Assembly (NCBI GenBank): GCA_003576535.1 | Contig: QXCQ01000126.1 | Location: forward strand, 1 to 64,000 | Direction of reading: 5' to 3' | DNA from: Nakamurella silvestris | Lineage (GTDB): Bacteria > Actinomycetota > Actinomycetes > Mycobacteriales > Nakamurellaceae | Length of the DNA: 64,000 bases | Part shown: piece after piece, positions 56,972 through 64,000 of the stretch | Position numbering within the stretch: the first letter of the stretch is position 1 | Layout: each line of letters begins with the position of its first letter | Made by a program: the position numbers and the translations under genes | Notes under the pieces: generated by a model | Told to the model about the DNA's origin: nothing | The model's database searches: none | The model's input: the letters and a program-made list of their open reading frames with translations, nothing else

Positions 56972-58609
56972 ATGCATTCTGTTTTCGCGCGCCCGAAACA
57001 CGTCCGACGGTGGTCCGTCGCGGCCTGTGTGATCGGCCTGATCGTCTCCGGCTGCTCCACCGCGAGCACCACCGACCGACCCGCCCCACCCACCACCGCA
57101 CCGGTCGGCGGTACCACGACCGACCCCGGCACCACCGCAGGACGACCGAGCACCCCGGCCGCCCTGACGATCAGCACCGGTTTCGCCATCGACGACCTCG
57201 ACCCGTTGGAAAACGGCTTCTGGGGCAACGAGTTCGGATACGCCGAACTGTTGATGAAGCCGACCCTGTCCGGGGTGCCCACCCCGTGGCTCCTGTCCTC
57301 GCTGACCAACACCGATGCCACGGTATGGGTCCTCACCCTGAAGGACGGCATCACCTTCCAGAACGGCTCCGCCCTGGACGCCGCGGCACTGGCCGCCGTG
57401 ATGGACTACCAGTTGACCGAGAACCCCTCCCTGGCCTCCACTCTGGCCGGCGCCACGGTGGAGGCCACCGGCCCGGACCAGGTCACCCTGACCACCGCGA
57501 AGGCCACACCGAACATGCCCAACATCCTGGCGGCCGAAGGCATGTTCACCATCTACGACCAGGCCGCCTACCTGAAGGCCAAGGGCGATCCGAAGGCCCT
57601 GATCACGGCCAAGATCTACACCGGCCCCTACGTCGTCGAATCGCTCAGCCCCGAAAAGGCCGAACTGGCCCCGAATCCGACCTACTGGGCAGGTGAGCCG
57701 GGTCTGTCCGACCTGAGCATCCTGTTCGTCCCGGACGCCCAGGCCCGCATCCTTGCCGTGCAGAACGGGGAGGCCGATCTCGCCCTGTACCCGCCGACCG
57801 CGGCGGCCGTCACCTTCCAGGGCCGGGACGATTCCTTCTACCTGACGGGCACCCCTACCGGGCCCACCTTCCAGCTGGTCCCGAACACCAAGGACCCGGT
57901 GATCGCCGACGCCGCCGTCCGCCGCGCCCTGTACCTGGCGGTCGACTACACCGAGTTGGCAACGGATGTCATGGACGGCCTCTACGAGCCTGCCACCGGC
58001 CTGTACTCCCCCCGCGTCCCCTGGGCCGTCGAAACCCAGCACACCGATCTGGCGGCCGCCGGACAGGAGCTGGACGGGGCCGGCTGGAAGCTCGGCAGTG
58101 ACGGCATCCGCGAGAAGGACGGCAAGAAGCTCGCGCTGCAGACCCTGACCTATCCGCAGCAGCCCGACTCGGACACCCTGGCCCTCGCGGTGCAGGCGCA
58201 GTTCAAGAAGGTGGGCATCGACCTGAGCATCCGGCAGGTGCCGGACATCGAGGCGGAGATGACGGACTCGAGCGACTGGCAGCTCGCCATCGCCGGCAAC
58301 GGTTTCGTCTCCTTCGGCGGCGATCCGATCACCCCGTTGCAGAACTACCTGCGCTCCGGCGGCTCGCGGAACTTCGCCAAGGTGGCCGACCCCGAACTCG
58401 ACAGCCTGATCGACACGATCGCGGTCACCGTCGATGACGAGGCCCGGTACGCGCACCTGCGCGACCTGCAGAAGTACGTCGCCGACAAGGCGTACCTGGG
58501 TTATCTCGGTATGCGGCTGCCGAATGTGGTGGTGGGCGAGCGGATGAAGGACTTCCAGGTCCCGACTGCCCTGTTGTGGGTGACCGCCGAGACGGTTGTC
58601 ACCAATTAG
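56972..58609 (+). CDS. ABC importer substrate-binding lipoprotein (nickel/peptide type)
   Basis: The 545-residue protein has a lipoprotein signal (VIGLIVSGC, Cys about residue 25) and a Thr/Pro-rich linker, then the SBP_bac_5 fold: DLDPLENGFWGNEFGYAELL, VWVLTLKDGITFQNGSALDA, and AAVRRALYLAVDYTELATDV. This cluster includes OppA, DppA and the nickel/metallophore binders NikA and CntA. The ATG at 56972 follows GGAGG by 7 bases; an ATG at 56939 lies closer to the riboswitch and lacks a ribosome site. Cobalamin control and the FhuF-like partner suggest a metal chelate, perhaps of cobalt, rather than peptides. This is inference. Confidence 0.88.
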   Translation: MHSVFARPKHVRRWSVAACVIGLIVSGCSTASTTDRPAPPTTAPVGGTTTDPGTTAGRPSTPAALTISTGFAIDDLDPLENGFWGNEFGYAELLMKPTLSGVPTPWLLSSLTNTDATVWVLTLKDGITFQNGSALDAAALAAVMDYQLTENPSLASTLAGATVEATGPDQVTLTTAKATPNMPNILAAEGMFTIYDQAAYLKAKGDPKALITAKIYTGPYVVESLSPEKAELAPNPTYWAGEPGLSDLSILFVPDAQARILAVQNGEADLALYPPTAAAVTFQGRDDSFYLTGTPTGPTFQLVPNTKDPVIADAAVRRALYLAVDYTELATDVMDGLYEPATGLYSPRVPWAVETQHTDLAAAGQELDGAGWKLGSDGIREKDGKKLALQTLTYPQQPDSDTLALAVQAQFKKVGIDLSIRQVPDIEAEMTDSSDWQLAIAGNGFVSFGGDPITPLQNYLRSGGSRNFAKVADPELDSLIDTIAVTVDDEARYAHLRDLQKYVADKAYLGYLGMRLPNVVVGERMKDFQVPTALLWVTAETVVTN

Positions 58610-58616
58610 GCACTCG

Positions 58617-59564
58617 GTGATCGCCCGCCTCCGGCAGACCCTGATCACCTTGGTGGGCGGGAGTTTCCTGGTCTGGGCGCTGTTGCTGATGGTTCCGGGT
58701 GATCCCGCCGGGCGAGTGCTGCTGGCCCGCGGGATCACCGAACCGGACCCGGCAGCGGTCGGCGCGGTCCGTCAGGAGCTAGGGCTCGACGAGCCTTTCC
58801 TGCAGCGGTATCTCAGCTGGCTCTGGCATGCCCTCGGCGGAGACTTCGGGGTCTCCTGGACCACCGGTCGCGCCGTCGGTGACGAGTTCGCGCTCCGACT
58901 GCCCGCCACCGCACGGTTGATGGCGGCGGCGGTGGTTCTCGCCGCCCTGCTGGCCGCGGCACTGGCTCTGCTGGCCGTGTCGGGACATGGTCGATGGCCG
59001 GACAGGTTGTCCCGCAGCCTGTCCCTGCTGATGCTCGTGGTCCCCGGCTTCCTGCTGGCGGTGGTGCTGCTCGACATCGTGGTGCTGCGGCTGGGCTTCG
59101 GACGGGTGATCAGCGACGGAACCTGGGGCACGGTGTTCCTGCCGGCGCTGACCCTGGCCCTGGCCACGGCGGCCGGCTGGTCCCGGGTACTGCGGTCGAG
59201 CCTGCTCCAGGCGCGGGCGGAGCCCTACCTGCAGGTCGCCACGGCACGGGGCGGTTCCCCCGTCCGCCGGCTCTTCGTCCACGAGCTCCCGGCGGCCCTG
59301 CCGCCGTTCCTGACGCTCGTCGGGCTCGGCACGGCCGGCCTGCTCGGCGGGGCGCCGATCGTCGAATCCGTCTTCACCTGGCCGGGTATCGGCCGGTACG
59401 TCGTCACCGCCATCGACGCCCGCGACGCCCCGGTGATCGCCGGCTACACCTTGCTCGCGGTGTTCATCTACGTGGTGGTGAGCACGGGTGTCGACCTGTT
59501 GGTACGACGGTTGGACCCACGGCTGACCACCGGTCCGCGGACCGCGAAGGCGGGTGCCCGATGA
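58617..59564 (+). CDS. ABC importer permease (DppB/NikB type)
   Basis: The 315-residue protein has six predicted membrane helices. It shows the family's periplasmic motif (RQELGLDEPFLQRYLSWLWH, then ALGGDFGVSW) and the cytoplasmic EAA loop (YLQVATARGGSPVRRLFVHE), followed by GLLGGAPIVESVFTWPGIGR. It is one half of the channel. The GTG at 58617 follows the binding-protein stop by 7 bases; TTG at 58596 would overlap that gene by 14 bases and is an alternative. It overlaps the second permease by ATGA. Confidence 0.9.
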   Translation: MIARLRQTLITLVGGSFLVWALLLMVPGDPAGRVLLARGITEPDPAAVGAVRQELGLDEPFLQRYLSWLWHALGGDFGVSWTTGRAVGDEFALRLPATARLMAAAVVLAALLAAALALLAVSGHGRWPDRLSRSLSLLMLVVPGFLLAVVLLDIVVLRLGFGRVISDGTWGTVFLPALTLALATAAGWSRVLRSSLLQARAEPYLQVATARGGSPVRRLFVHELPAALPPFLTLVGLGTAGLLGGAPIVESVFTWPGIGRYVVTAIDARDAPVIAGYTLLAVFIYVVVSTGVDLLVRRLDPRLTTGPRTAKAGAR

Positions 59565-60421
59565 CGCCCCCGGCCCCGACCACGCGGTCGGGTCGGACAG
59601 GTCTGTGGTCCCGGCTCTGGTCCCACGGTGCCGGCCGAACCGGTCTGCTGATCGCCGGCGCCGTCCTGCTGGTCCTGTTGGTCGGCCCGTTCCTGACCAC
59701 CGATCCCGACATCCCGAACTACACCGGCAAATTGCTCCCGCCCTCCGGCGAACACTGGCTAGGCACCGATCTGGCCGGCCGTGACCTGCTGGCGCGCACA
59801 CTTTCCGGGGGACGCACCTCCCTCGGTGCCGCCCTGCTGGTGTGCGCCATCACCACCACCCTCGGGCTGCTCGTCGGAACGATCTCGGCCCTCGTCGGCG
59901 GGATCGTCGACACCGTACTGTGCCGGATCGTCGACATCCTCCTCGGCCTGCCGTCCTTGGTGCTGACCCTGGCCGTGGTCGGGGCGTTGGGGCCCGGTTT
60001 CGGGAATCTCGTCCTGGCCATGTCGGTCAGCGGCTGGGCGGGGTTGGCCCGGTTGGCCAGATCGGTCGCCCTGTCCGCGGTCTCACGCCCCGACGTCACC
60101 GCCGCACGGATGGCCGGGGCCGGGCCGGTGCGGGTCACCGTCGGCCATGTGCTTCCGGCCGTCACCGCACAGGTTCTCGTCGCCGCGACCATGGACATCG
60201 GATCCGTCGTCCTGGCCCTCGGCGGACTGTCCTTCCTCGGGCTCGGCGCCCAGCCGCCCACTGCCGAATGGGGGAACATGCTCTCGGACTCACGACTGAC
60301 CCTGACCACCGCACCCTGGCAGGTCCTCGGCCCTGGTCTCGGGTTGATCGCCTGTATTTCGGCCGCCGTCCTGATCAGCGACGCCCTGCGCGACATCACC
60401 GACCCGGCGGCGGCCCGATGA
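59561..60421 (+). CDS. ABC importer permease (DppC/NikC type)
   Basis: The 286-residue protein has an N-terminal helix (LLIAGAVLLVLLVGPFL), the family's HWLGTDLAGRDLLARTLSGG motif, and the EAA loop in PDVTAARMAGAGPVRVTVGH, then GLSFLGLGAQPPTAEWGNML. These are typical of DppC/NikC permeases. It pairs with the preceding permease. It starts in an ATGA overlap and its stop overlaps the ATPase start, so translation is coupled through the operon. Confidence 0.92.
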   Translation: MTPPAPTTRSGRTGLWSRLWSHGAGRTGLLIAGAVLLVLLVGPFLTTDPDIPNYTGKLLPPSGEHWLGTDLAGRDLLARTLSGGRTSLGAALLVCAITTTLGLLVGTISALVGGIVDTVLCRIVDILLGLPSLVLTLAVVGALGPGFGNLVLAMSVSGWAGLARLARSVALSAVSRPDVTAARMAGAGPVRVTVGHVLPAVTAQVLVAATMDIGSVVLALGGLSFLGLGAQPPTAEWGNMLSDSRLTLTTAPWQVLGPGLGLIACISAAVLISDALRDITDPAAAR

Positions 60422-61911
60422 GCACCCCGGCCCTGGACCTGACGCAGCTGACCGTCACCTACCGGAGCGGAACCGCGGCCCTGAACGGCATCGACCTGCG
60501 GGTGGAGGACGGGGAGTGTCTGGCCGTGATCGGCGAATCCGGTTGCGGCAAAAGCACCCTGGTGAAGGCCTGCCTCGGGCTGTTGCCCTTCGGTGCCCGG
60601 ATCGGCGGCGGGATCACCGTGGCCGGAACGCCGATGGTCGGGGCGACCCAACACCAGTGGCGTGAGCTGCGGGGGTCCCGGATCGGCTACGTCGCCCAGG
60701 ACCCGTACGCCTCCTGCGACCCGCTCCGGACCGTGCACCACCACGTCCGGCAGGCCTGGCGGGCCAAGGGACTGAAGCCGGAACACGGCGAGATCCCGGC
60801 CCGATTGGAGGATCTCGGGGTGGCCGCCGAACGTCTGGATGCCCACCCGCACACCTGGTCCGGTGGCATGTTGCAGCGCGCCACCATCACCGCGGCCACA
60901 GCCCTCGGCCCGTCGCTGATCCTCGCCGACGAGCCCACCAGCGCCCTGGACACCGAACTGTCCACCGATGTGCTCACCGCGCTGCGGGAACGATCGGCCG
61001 CACTGCTGCTGATCTCCCACGACCTGTCGCTGGTCGCCGCCCACGCCGATCGGATCGCCATCATCGACGGGGGCCGGATCGTGGAATGCGGCCCGACGAA
61101 CCGGGTCATCGCCGCACCACAGCATCGGCAGACCCGGAAACTGCTCGCCGCCGCCCGGGTCGGCCCGGGCGGCTCGGCCATCACCCGGACCAGGTCGACA
61201 CCACCACCTCGCACCCCGGCACCGGTGGTGGAACTGGACGGCGTGAGCCGCACCTACCGGCGGGGGCGGGCAGTCGTCCCCGCCGTCCGGAATGTCTCCC
61301 TGCGCATCGAGGCGGGCGAGATCCTCGGTCTGGCCGGCAGATCCGGATCCGGGAAGTCCACCCTGCTCCGACTCGTCGCCGGGATGGAACGACCGGACGG
61401 GGGCTCGGTCCGGATGTCCGGTTCGCCCGTGTGGGCCGCCCGGTCCCGGACACCGCGGTGGCCTCGGCCCGGGTACGTCATGCCGGTCTTCCAGGATGCG
61501 GTGGCCAGTCTGGACCGGCGCTGGCCGCTCTGGCGCAGCATCACCGAACCGCTCTCCTTCACCGCCGATCCTCCCGATCGGGCCGGTCGACGCCGTCTCG
61601 CCCGCGAGGAACTGGACCGGATCGGGCTGGCCGATCTGCCGGTCGACGCCCTCCCCGGGCAGCTGTCGGTGGGCCAGTGCCAGCGGGTGGCCATCGCCCG
61701 GGCCTTGATCGCCGGCCCGACCCTGGTGGTGGCGGACGAGCCGACCGCCGCCCTGGACGTGGTCGCGGCCTCGGTGATCACCGAGATGCTCGGCCGGGCG
61801 GCCGAACGGGGCTGTGCCATCGTGGTGGTGAGCCACGACCTCCCGCGACTGGCCGGCTTCACCCATCGCATCCTCACCATCGAGCCACCGGGAAGGACGG
61901 AGCTGCCATGA
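60418..61911 (+). CDS. ABC importer ATPase, two fused domains (DppD-DppF type)
   Basis: The 497-residue protein holds two ABC domains. The first has Walker A GESGCGKST (about residue 38), signature WSGGMLQR and Walker B LILADEPTSALD; the second has GRSGSGKST (about 309), LSVGQCQR and VVADEPTAALD. In classic systems the two halves are separate genes (NikD and NikE), here they are one. The proline- and arginine-rich joint lies at about 245-262. It provides the energy for the importer and overlaps both neighbours by ATGA. Confidence 0.93.
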   Translation: MSTPALDLTQLTVTYRSGTAALNGIDLRVEDGECLAVIGESGCGKSTLVKACLGLLPFGARIGGGITVAGTPMVGATQHQWRELRGSRIGYVAQDPYASCDPLRTVHHHVRQAWRAKGLKPEHGEIPARLEDLGVAAERLDAHPHTWSGGMLQRATITAATALGPSLILADEPTSALDTELSTDVLTALRERSAALLLISHDLSLVAAHADRIAIIDGGRIVECGPTNRVIAAPQHRQTRKLLAAARVGPGGSAITRTRSTPPPRTPAPVVELDGVSRTYRRGRAVVPAVRNVSLRIEAGEILGLAGRSGSGKSTLLRLVAGMERPDGGSVRMSGSPVWAARSRTPRWPRPGYVMPVFQDAVASLDRRWPLWRSITEPLSFTADPPDRAGRRRLAREELDRIGLADLPVDALPGQLSVGQCQRVAIARALIAGPTLVVADEPTAALDVVAASVITEMLGRAAERGCAIVVVSHDLPRLAGFTHRILTIEPPGRTELP

Positions 61912-62690
61912 CCGGAATGGAGGGACTTCTCCTGCGGCTGCCCGAGGACTACCGTGGGCCGCTGGTGTGCGGATCGGACGCCGTCCGCACCTCGGGCACG
62001 ATGATCCAGGACCCGACCTGGATGGCCGAGCAGCTCCGGCTGCGCGGCGAGATCTGGTCGATCAGCGACGTTCCGGTGCTGGCCACCCTGTGGTGGTACT
62101 CGGCAAGTCATTTCCTCCTCACCCCGACCATCGCCGGACTGGTGGTGACGGGCGAGGTCCTCTCACCGTTGTTGCCGGACCTGATGCTGCACCATCGACC
62201 GGACTCCCGGGTGACCGGTGCCGATTCCACCCGGGTGGTCCCGACGGACGACCCGATCCAGGCGGCTGCCGAGATGCTCGGCGAGATGCTCACCGGTGTC
62301 ATCGATCTGGTCGCCGGCCTCAGTGGACGCTCCGCCCGTGCCCTGTGGGCCCTGGCGACCGACTCACTGGCGAACCGGGCACTCTTCTTCGGCGAGGCGA
62401 TCGGTGCGATCGATCGGGCCACCTCGGTGGTCACCGAATTGTGTGCGGCGGTCGGGATCTCGGCTCCGGATCCGGCCCGGCCGCAGCTGCCGCTGCCCCG
62501 GTTCGTCGACATGGCCCCTCCCCCGGCGAACGCCCAGGTGCGCCGGTTGGTCCACCGGCAGTCGTGTTGTCTGCTCTACCGGGTACCGGGTGAGCAGCTG
62601 TGCTCCTCCTGTCCTCGACGCCATCCTGAGGACCGACGCGCCGACCTCGGCACTCCGACACCCGTTGTCCCCGAAGCACTCCACCCCTGA
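61908..62690 (+). CDS. FhuF-like [2Fe-2S] reductase, last gene of the importer operon
   Basis: The 260-residue protein ends with the FhuF signature: CCLLYRVPGEQLCSSC (about residues 223-238), that is CC-x10-C-x2-C, which in FhuF binds a [2Fe-2S] cluster. The N-terminal two thirds resemble the helical FhuF/IucA-like domain (WWYSASHFLLTPTIAGLVVT). FhuF releases iron by reducing ferric siderophores in the cytoplasm. Here the gene is coupled by ATGA to a cobalamin-controlled ABC importer, so it may reduce a metal chelate such as Co(III). A ferric-siderophore role remains possible. GGAAGGACGG precedes the ATG. Confidence 0.85.
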   Translation: MTGMEGLLLRLPEDYRGPLVCGSDAVRTSGTMIQDPTWMAEQLRLRGEIWSISDVPVLATLWWYSASHFLLTPTIAGLVVTGEVLSPLLPDLMLHHRPDSRVTGADSTRVVPTDDPIQAAAEMLGEMLTGVIDLVAGLSGRSARALWALATDSLANRALFFGEAIGAIDRATSVVTELCAAVGISAPDPARPQLPLPRFVDMAPPPANAQVRRLVHRQSCCLLYRVPGEQLCSSCPRRHPEDRRADLGTPTPVVPEALHP

Positions 62691-62737
62691 GGACCGGGAT
62701 CCTAATCCCAGGCACCCTCGTTCTGGTACACAAAAAA

Positions 62738-62774
62738 TCGGGCCCGCGCCACCCCCGGTGGCGCGGGCCCGATC
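62738..62774. terminator. bidirectional terminator at the end of the importer operon
   Basis: ATCGGGCCCGCGCCACC and GGTGGCGCGGGCCCGAT are perfect 17-base arms around three bases. A run of As directly on the left (62733-62738) gives a U-run to minus-strand transcripts. It lies between the convergent ends of the FhuF-like gene and the last gene in the window. Confidence 0.9.
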
Positions 62775-62806
62775 AGGGCAGCCGGTGACGGGCACCGGCA
62801 CGGGGA

Positions 62807-64000
62807 CTAGGAACCTGCGGTGAAGTCCAGGGCGCTGTCGGCGACGGCGTTGACGGTCCACTGGGATCCGTCAGCGGAGCTGAGCAGGTAGGCCGGGATC
62901 AGCAGGGTGGAGTTGTCGTCCTGGTACTGGCTGATGGTGGTCAGTTCGGCCTTGGTGATCGTCACATCGGTGACGGGCCAGGAGATCGCCGAACCGGGCT
63001 TCGCCAGCGCCGGGACGGTCGGCTCGGCCGGCTCGGCCGGGGCGACGTCGACAGCGGCACCGCCGCGGGCGGCCGCGTCGTACATGATCGGTCCACCGAC
63101 GGAACCGAAACGCGGGTCCGAGAGGCGGGCGACCGCGTCCTTGGCGGAGATCGTCGGGTAGTCGCCGAGGGAGACGATCGGGGCCAGCGGGCCGCTCACG
63201 TTCTGCACACCGTCGGCGACCAGGCTGATGCTCCAGGAGATCCCGGAGACGTTGCCGTCGATCAGCAGGTCGGCAGTGACGTAGCTGGACTTGGTGTCAC
63301 CGGAGTCCTGGGCGGTGAACTTCAGGTCCGCGAGGTCGACACCGAGGCCGGTCAGCACCTTCTTGGCCTTGGCGACGGCCTTGTCGCCCTGGGGCGCGGG
63401 GCCGGAGTCGACCGGGGTGCAGGTCGGTGCCACCGCGACATCGCTGCCGCCCGTGGTGGAGTCACCCTCGGCCGGAGTCGGGCAGGCCCACGGATCGATG
63501 GTCGGATCGTAGAAGCTCAGGCTGGCCGTGCCGTCCGGGGAGACCTGGACGCTGGGGCCGGTGCCGTCGACCGGGCCGATGACCCAGGCGCCGTACTCCT
63601 TGCGGGGCTCACCCTTGACCCCGAGCTCGCCGGCGATCTTCTTGGCGGTGTCGGCGGAGAACACCGAGGCCGGATCGAAGGTCCAGGCCTTGCCGTTGCC
63701 CGCTTCGGTGGACAGGCCGTCGCCGGCGGTGAAGACGATCCGTCCGCCGTAGCCGTAGGCCATTTTGCTGTCGCCGGCGGAGGCGGTGCGCCCACCGGCC
63801 GGGCCGGACCCACTCGCGGTGTTGGAGCCACTGGCCTCGCCACCGGCCACCGGGGCCGGGGCCGGCGCGATGTCCGGGGTGAGGGCGGCGGAGCTGGGCA
63901 GGCTGACATGCGAGGGGGCGGCCGGCGACACGGTGGCCGGGGCTGCTGCCGGAGAGGATGAGTTGGTGTTGCCGATGGCGTAGCCGCCGACACCGATGAC
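62807..64000 (-). CDS. membrane-anchored protein of unknown function (5' end outside window)
   Basis: The frame is open to the right edge, giving at least 397 residues. It begins within a hydrophobic stretch (VIGVGGYAIGN), probably the end of a membrane helix, followed by a Ser/Pro/Ala-rich linker and a 300-residue outer domain with two cysteines (PWACPTP, APTCTPV) that probably pair. A GTG at 63931 is a possible internal start but would cut off the helix. The layout (helix, linker, outer beta-rich domain) resembles the sigma-partner membrane proteins elsewhere in the window. No family is recognised. Confidence 0.75.
   Translation of the reverse strand, partial: VIGVGGYAIGNTNSSSPAAAPATVSPAAPSHVSLPSSAALTPDIAPAPAPVAGGEASGSNTASGSGPAGGRTASAGDSKMAYGYGGRIVFTAGDGLSTEAGNGKAWTFDPASVFSADTAKKIAGELGVKGEPRKEYGAWVIGPVDGTGPSVQVSPDGTASLSFYDPTIDPWACPTPAEGDSTTGGSDVAVAPTCTPVDSGPAPQGDKAVAKAKKVLTGLGVDLADLKFTAQDSGDTKSSYVTADLLIDGNVSGISWSISLVADGVQNVSGPLAPIVSLGDYPTISAKDAVARLSDPRFGSVGGPIMYDAAARGGAAVDVAPAEPAEPTVPALAKPGSAISWPVTDVTITKAELTTISQYQDDNSTLLIPAYLLSSADGSQWTVNAVADSALDFTAGS

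Overview
The window is high-GC DNA with many GTG starts, ATGA/TAATG stop-start overlaps, and actinobacterial hallmarks: coenzyme F420 genes (fbiC, fgd), a SAM-IV riboswitch, DUF501, SigE-family sigma factors, a DUF222 protein and a type VII secretion-associated protein. It most likely comes from a free-living actinobacterium, possibly Propionibacteriales. The species cannot be named from this sequence.

Layout. 1-5.7 kb: the 5' part of a DUF222 gene, a small membrane protein, a decayed SigE-type sigma gene followed by its membrane partner, a tRNA, then ppx, rhaM and a T7SS-associated gene. 5.0-8.7 kb: a GntR regulator divergent from the L-lactate operon lutABC, with a palindromic operator between them. 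9.1-14.5 kb: a giant secreted GH78 rhamnosidase-like protein with SLH domains. 14.6-18.2 kb: a UbiA prenyltransferase divergent from a type III PKS, methyltransferase and flavoprotein operon resembling srsABC. 18.3-28.6 kb: a giant secreted GH3 glycosidase with SLH domains, a secreted M14 peptidase, and a sigma factor with its membrane partner. 28.8-31.2 kb: DUF501, divIC, eno. 31.4-36.1 kb: fbiC, an XRE regulator, DUF1272, fgd. 36.2-39.2 kb: metY-metX behind a SAM-IV riboswitch. 39.3-42.1 kb: LtrA, DUF3817 and an AlaX-like editing protein. 42.6-47.1 kb: nrdA-nrdB behind a cobalamin riboswitch. 47.3-53.4 kb: an acetyltransferase, a membrane protein, a secreted metallophosphoesterase with SLH domains, an oxidoreductase and a 53-aa Cys/Lys-rich protein. 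53.4-56.7 kb: a YbhN-like membrane protein and an MFS exporter with its TetR repressor. 56.8-62.7 kb: a cobalamin riboswitch leading a five-gene nickel/peptide-type ABC importer that ends in a FhuF-like [2Fe-2S] protein. The right end holds a partial membrane-anchored protein.

How it fits together. Three very large cell-surface enzymes share a C-terminal SLH region and suggest scavenging of polysaccharide and phosphate; rhaM and GH78 give a rhamnose theme. Three RNA switches appear: SAM-IV on methionine synthesis, and cobalamin on class I ribonucleotide reductase and on a putative metal-chelate importer. Two families of repeated long palindromes (about 70 and 53 bp) lie almost only at gene 3' ends.

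Most notable observations: (1) the cobalamin-controlled importer with FhuF-like reductase, a candidate cobalt-metallophore uptake system; (2) an 18-nt block encoding the peptide motif HTDRWAxST directly after two unrelated riboswitches; (3) a ribonucleotide reductase small subunit with Phe at the radical-Tyr position (class Ic-like); (4) the palindrome families.
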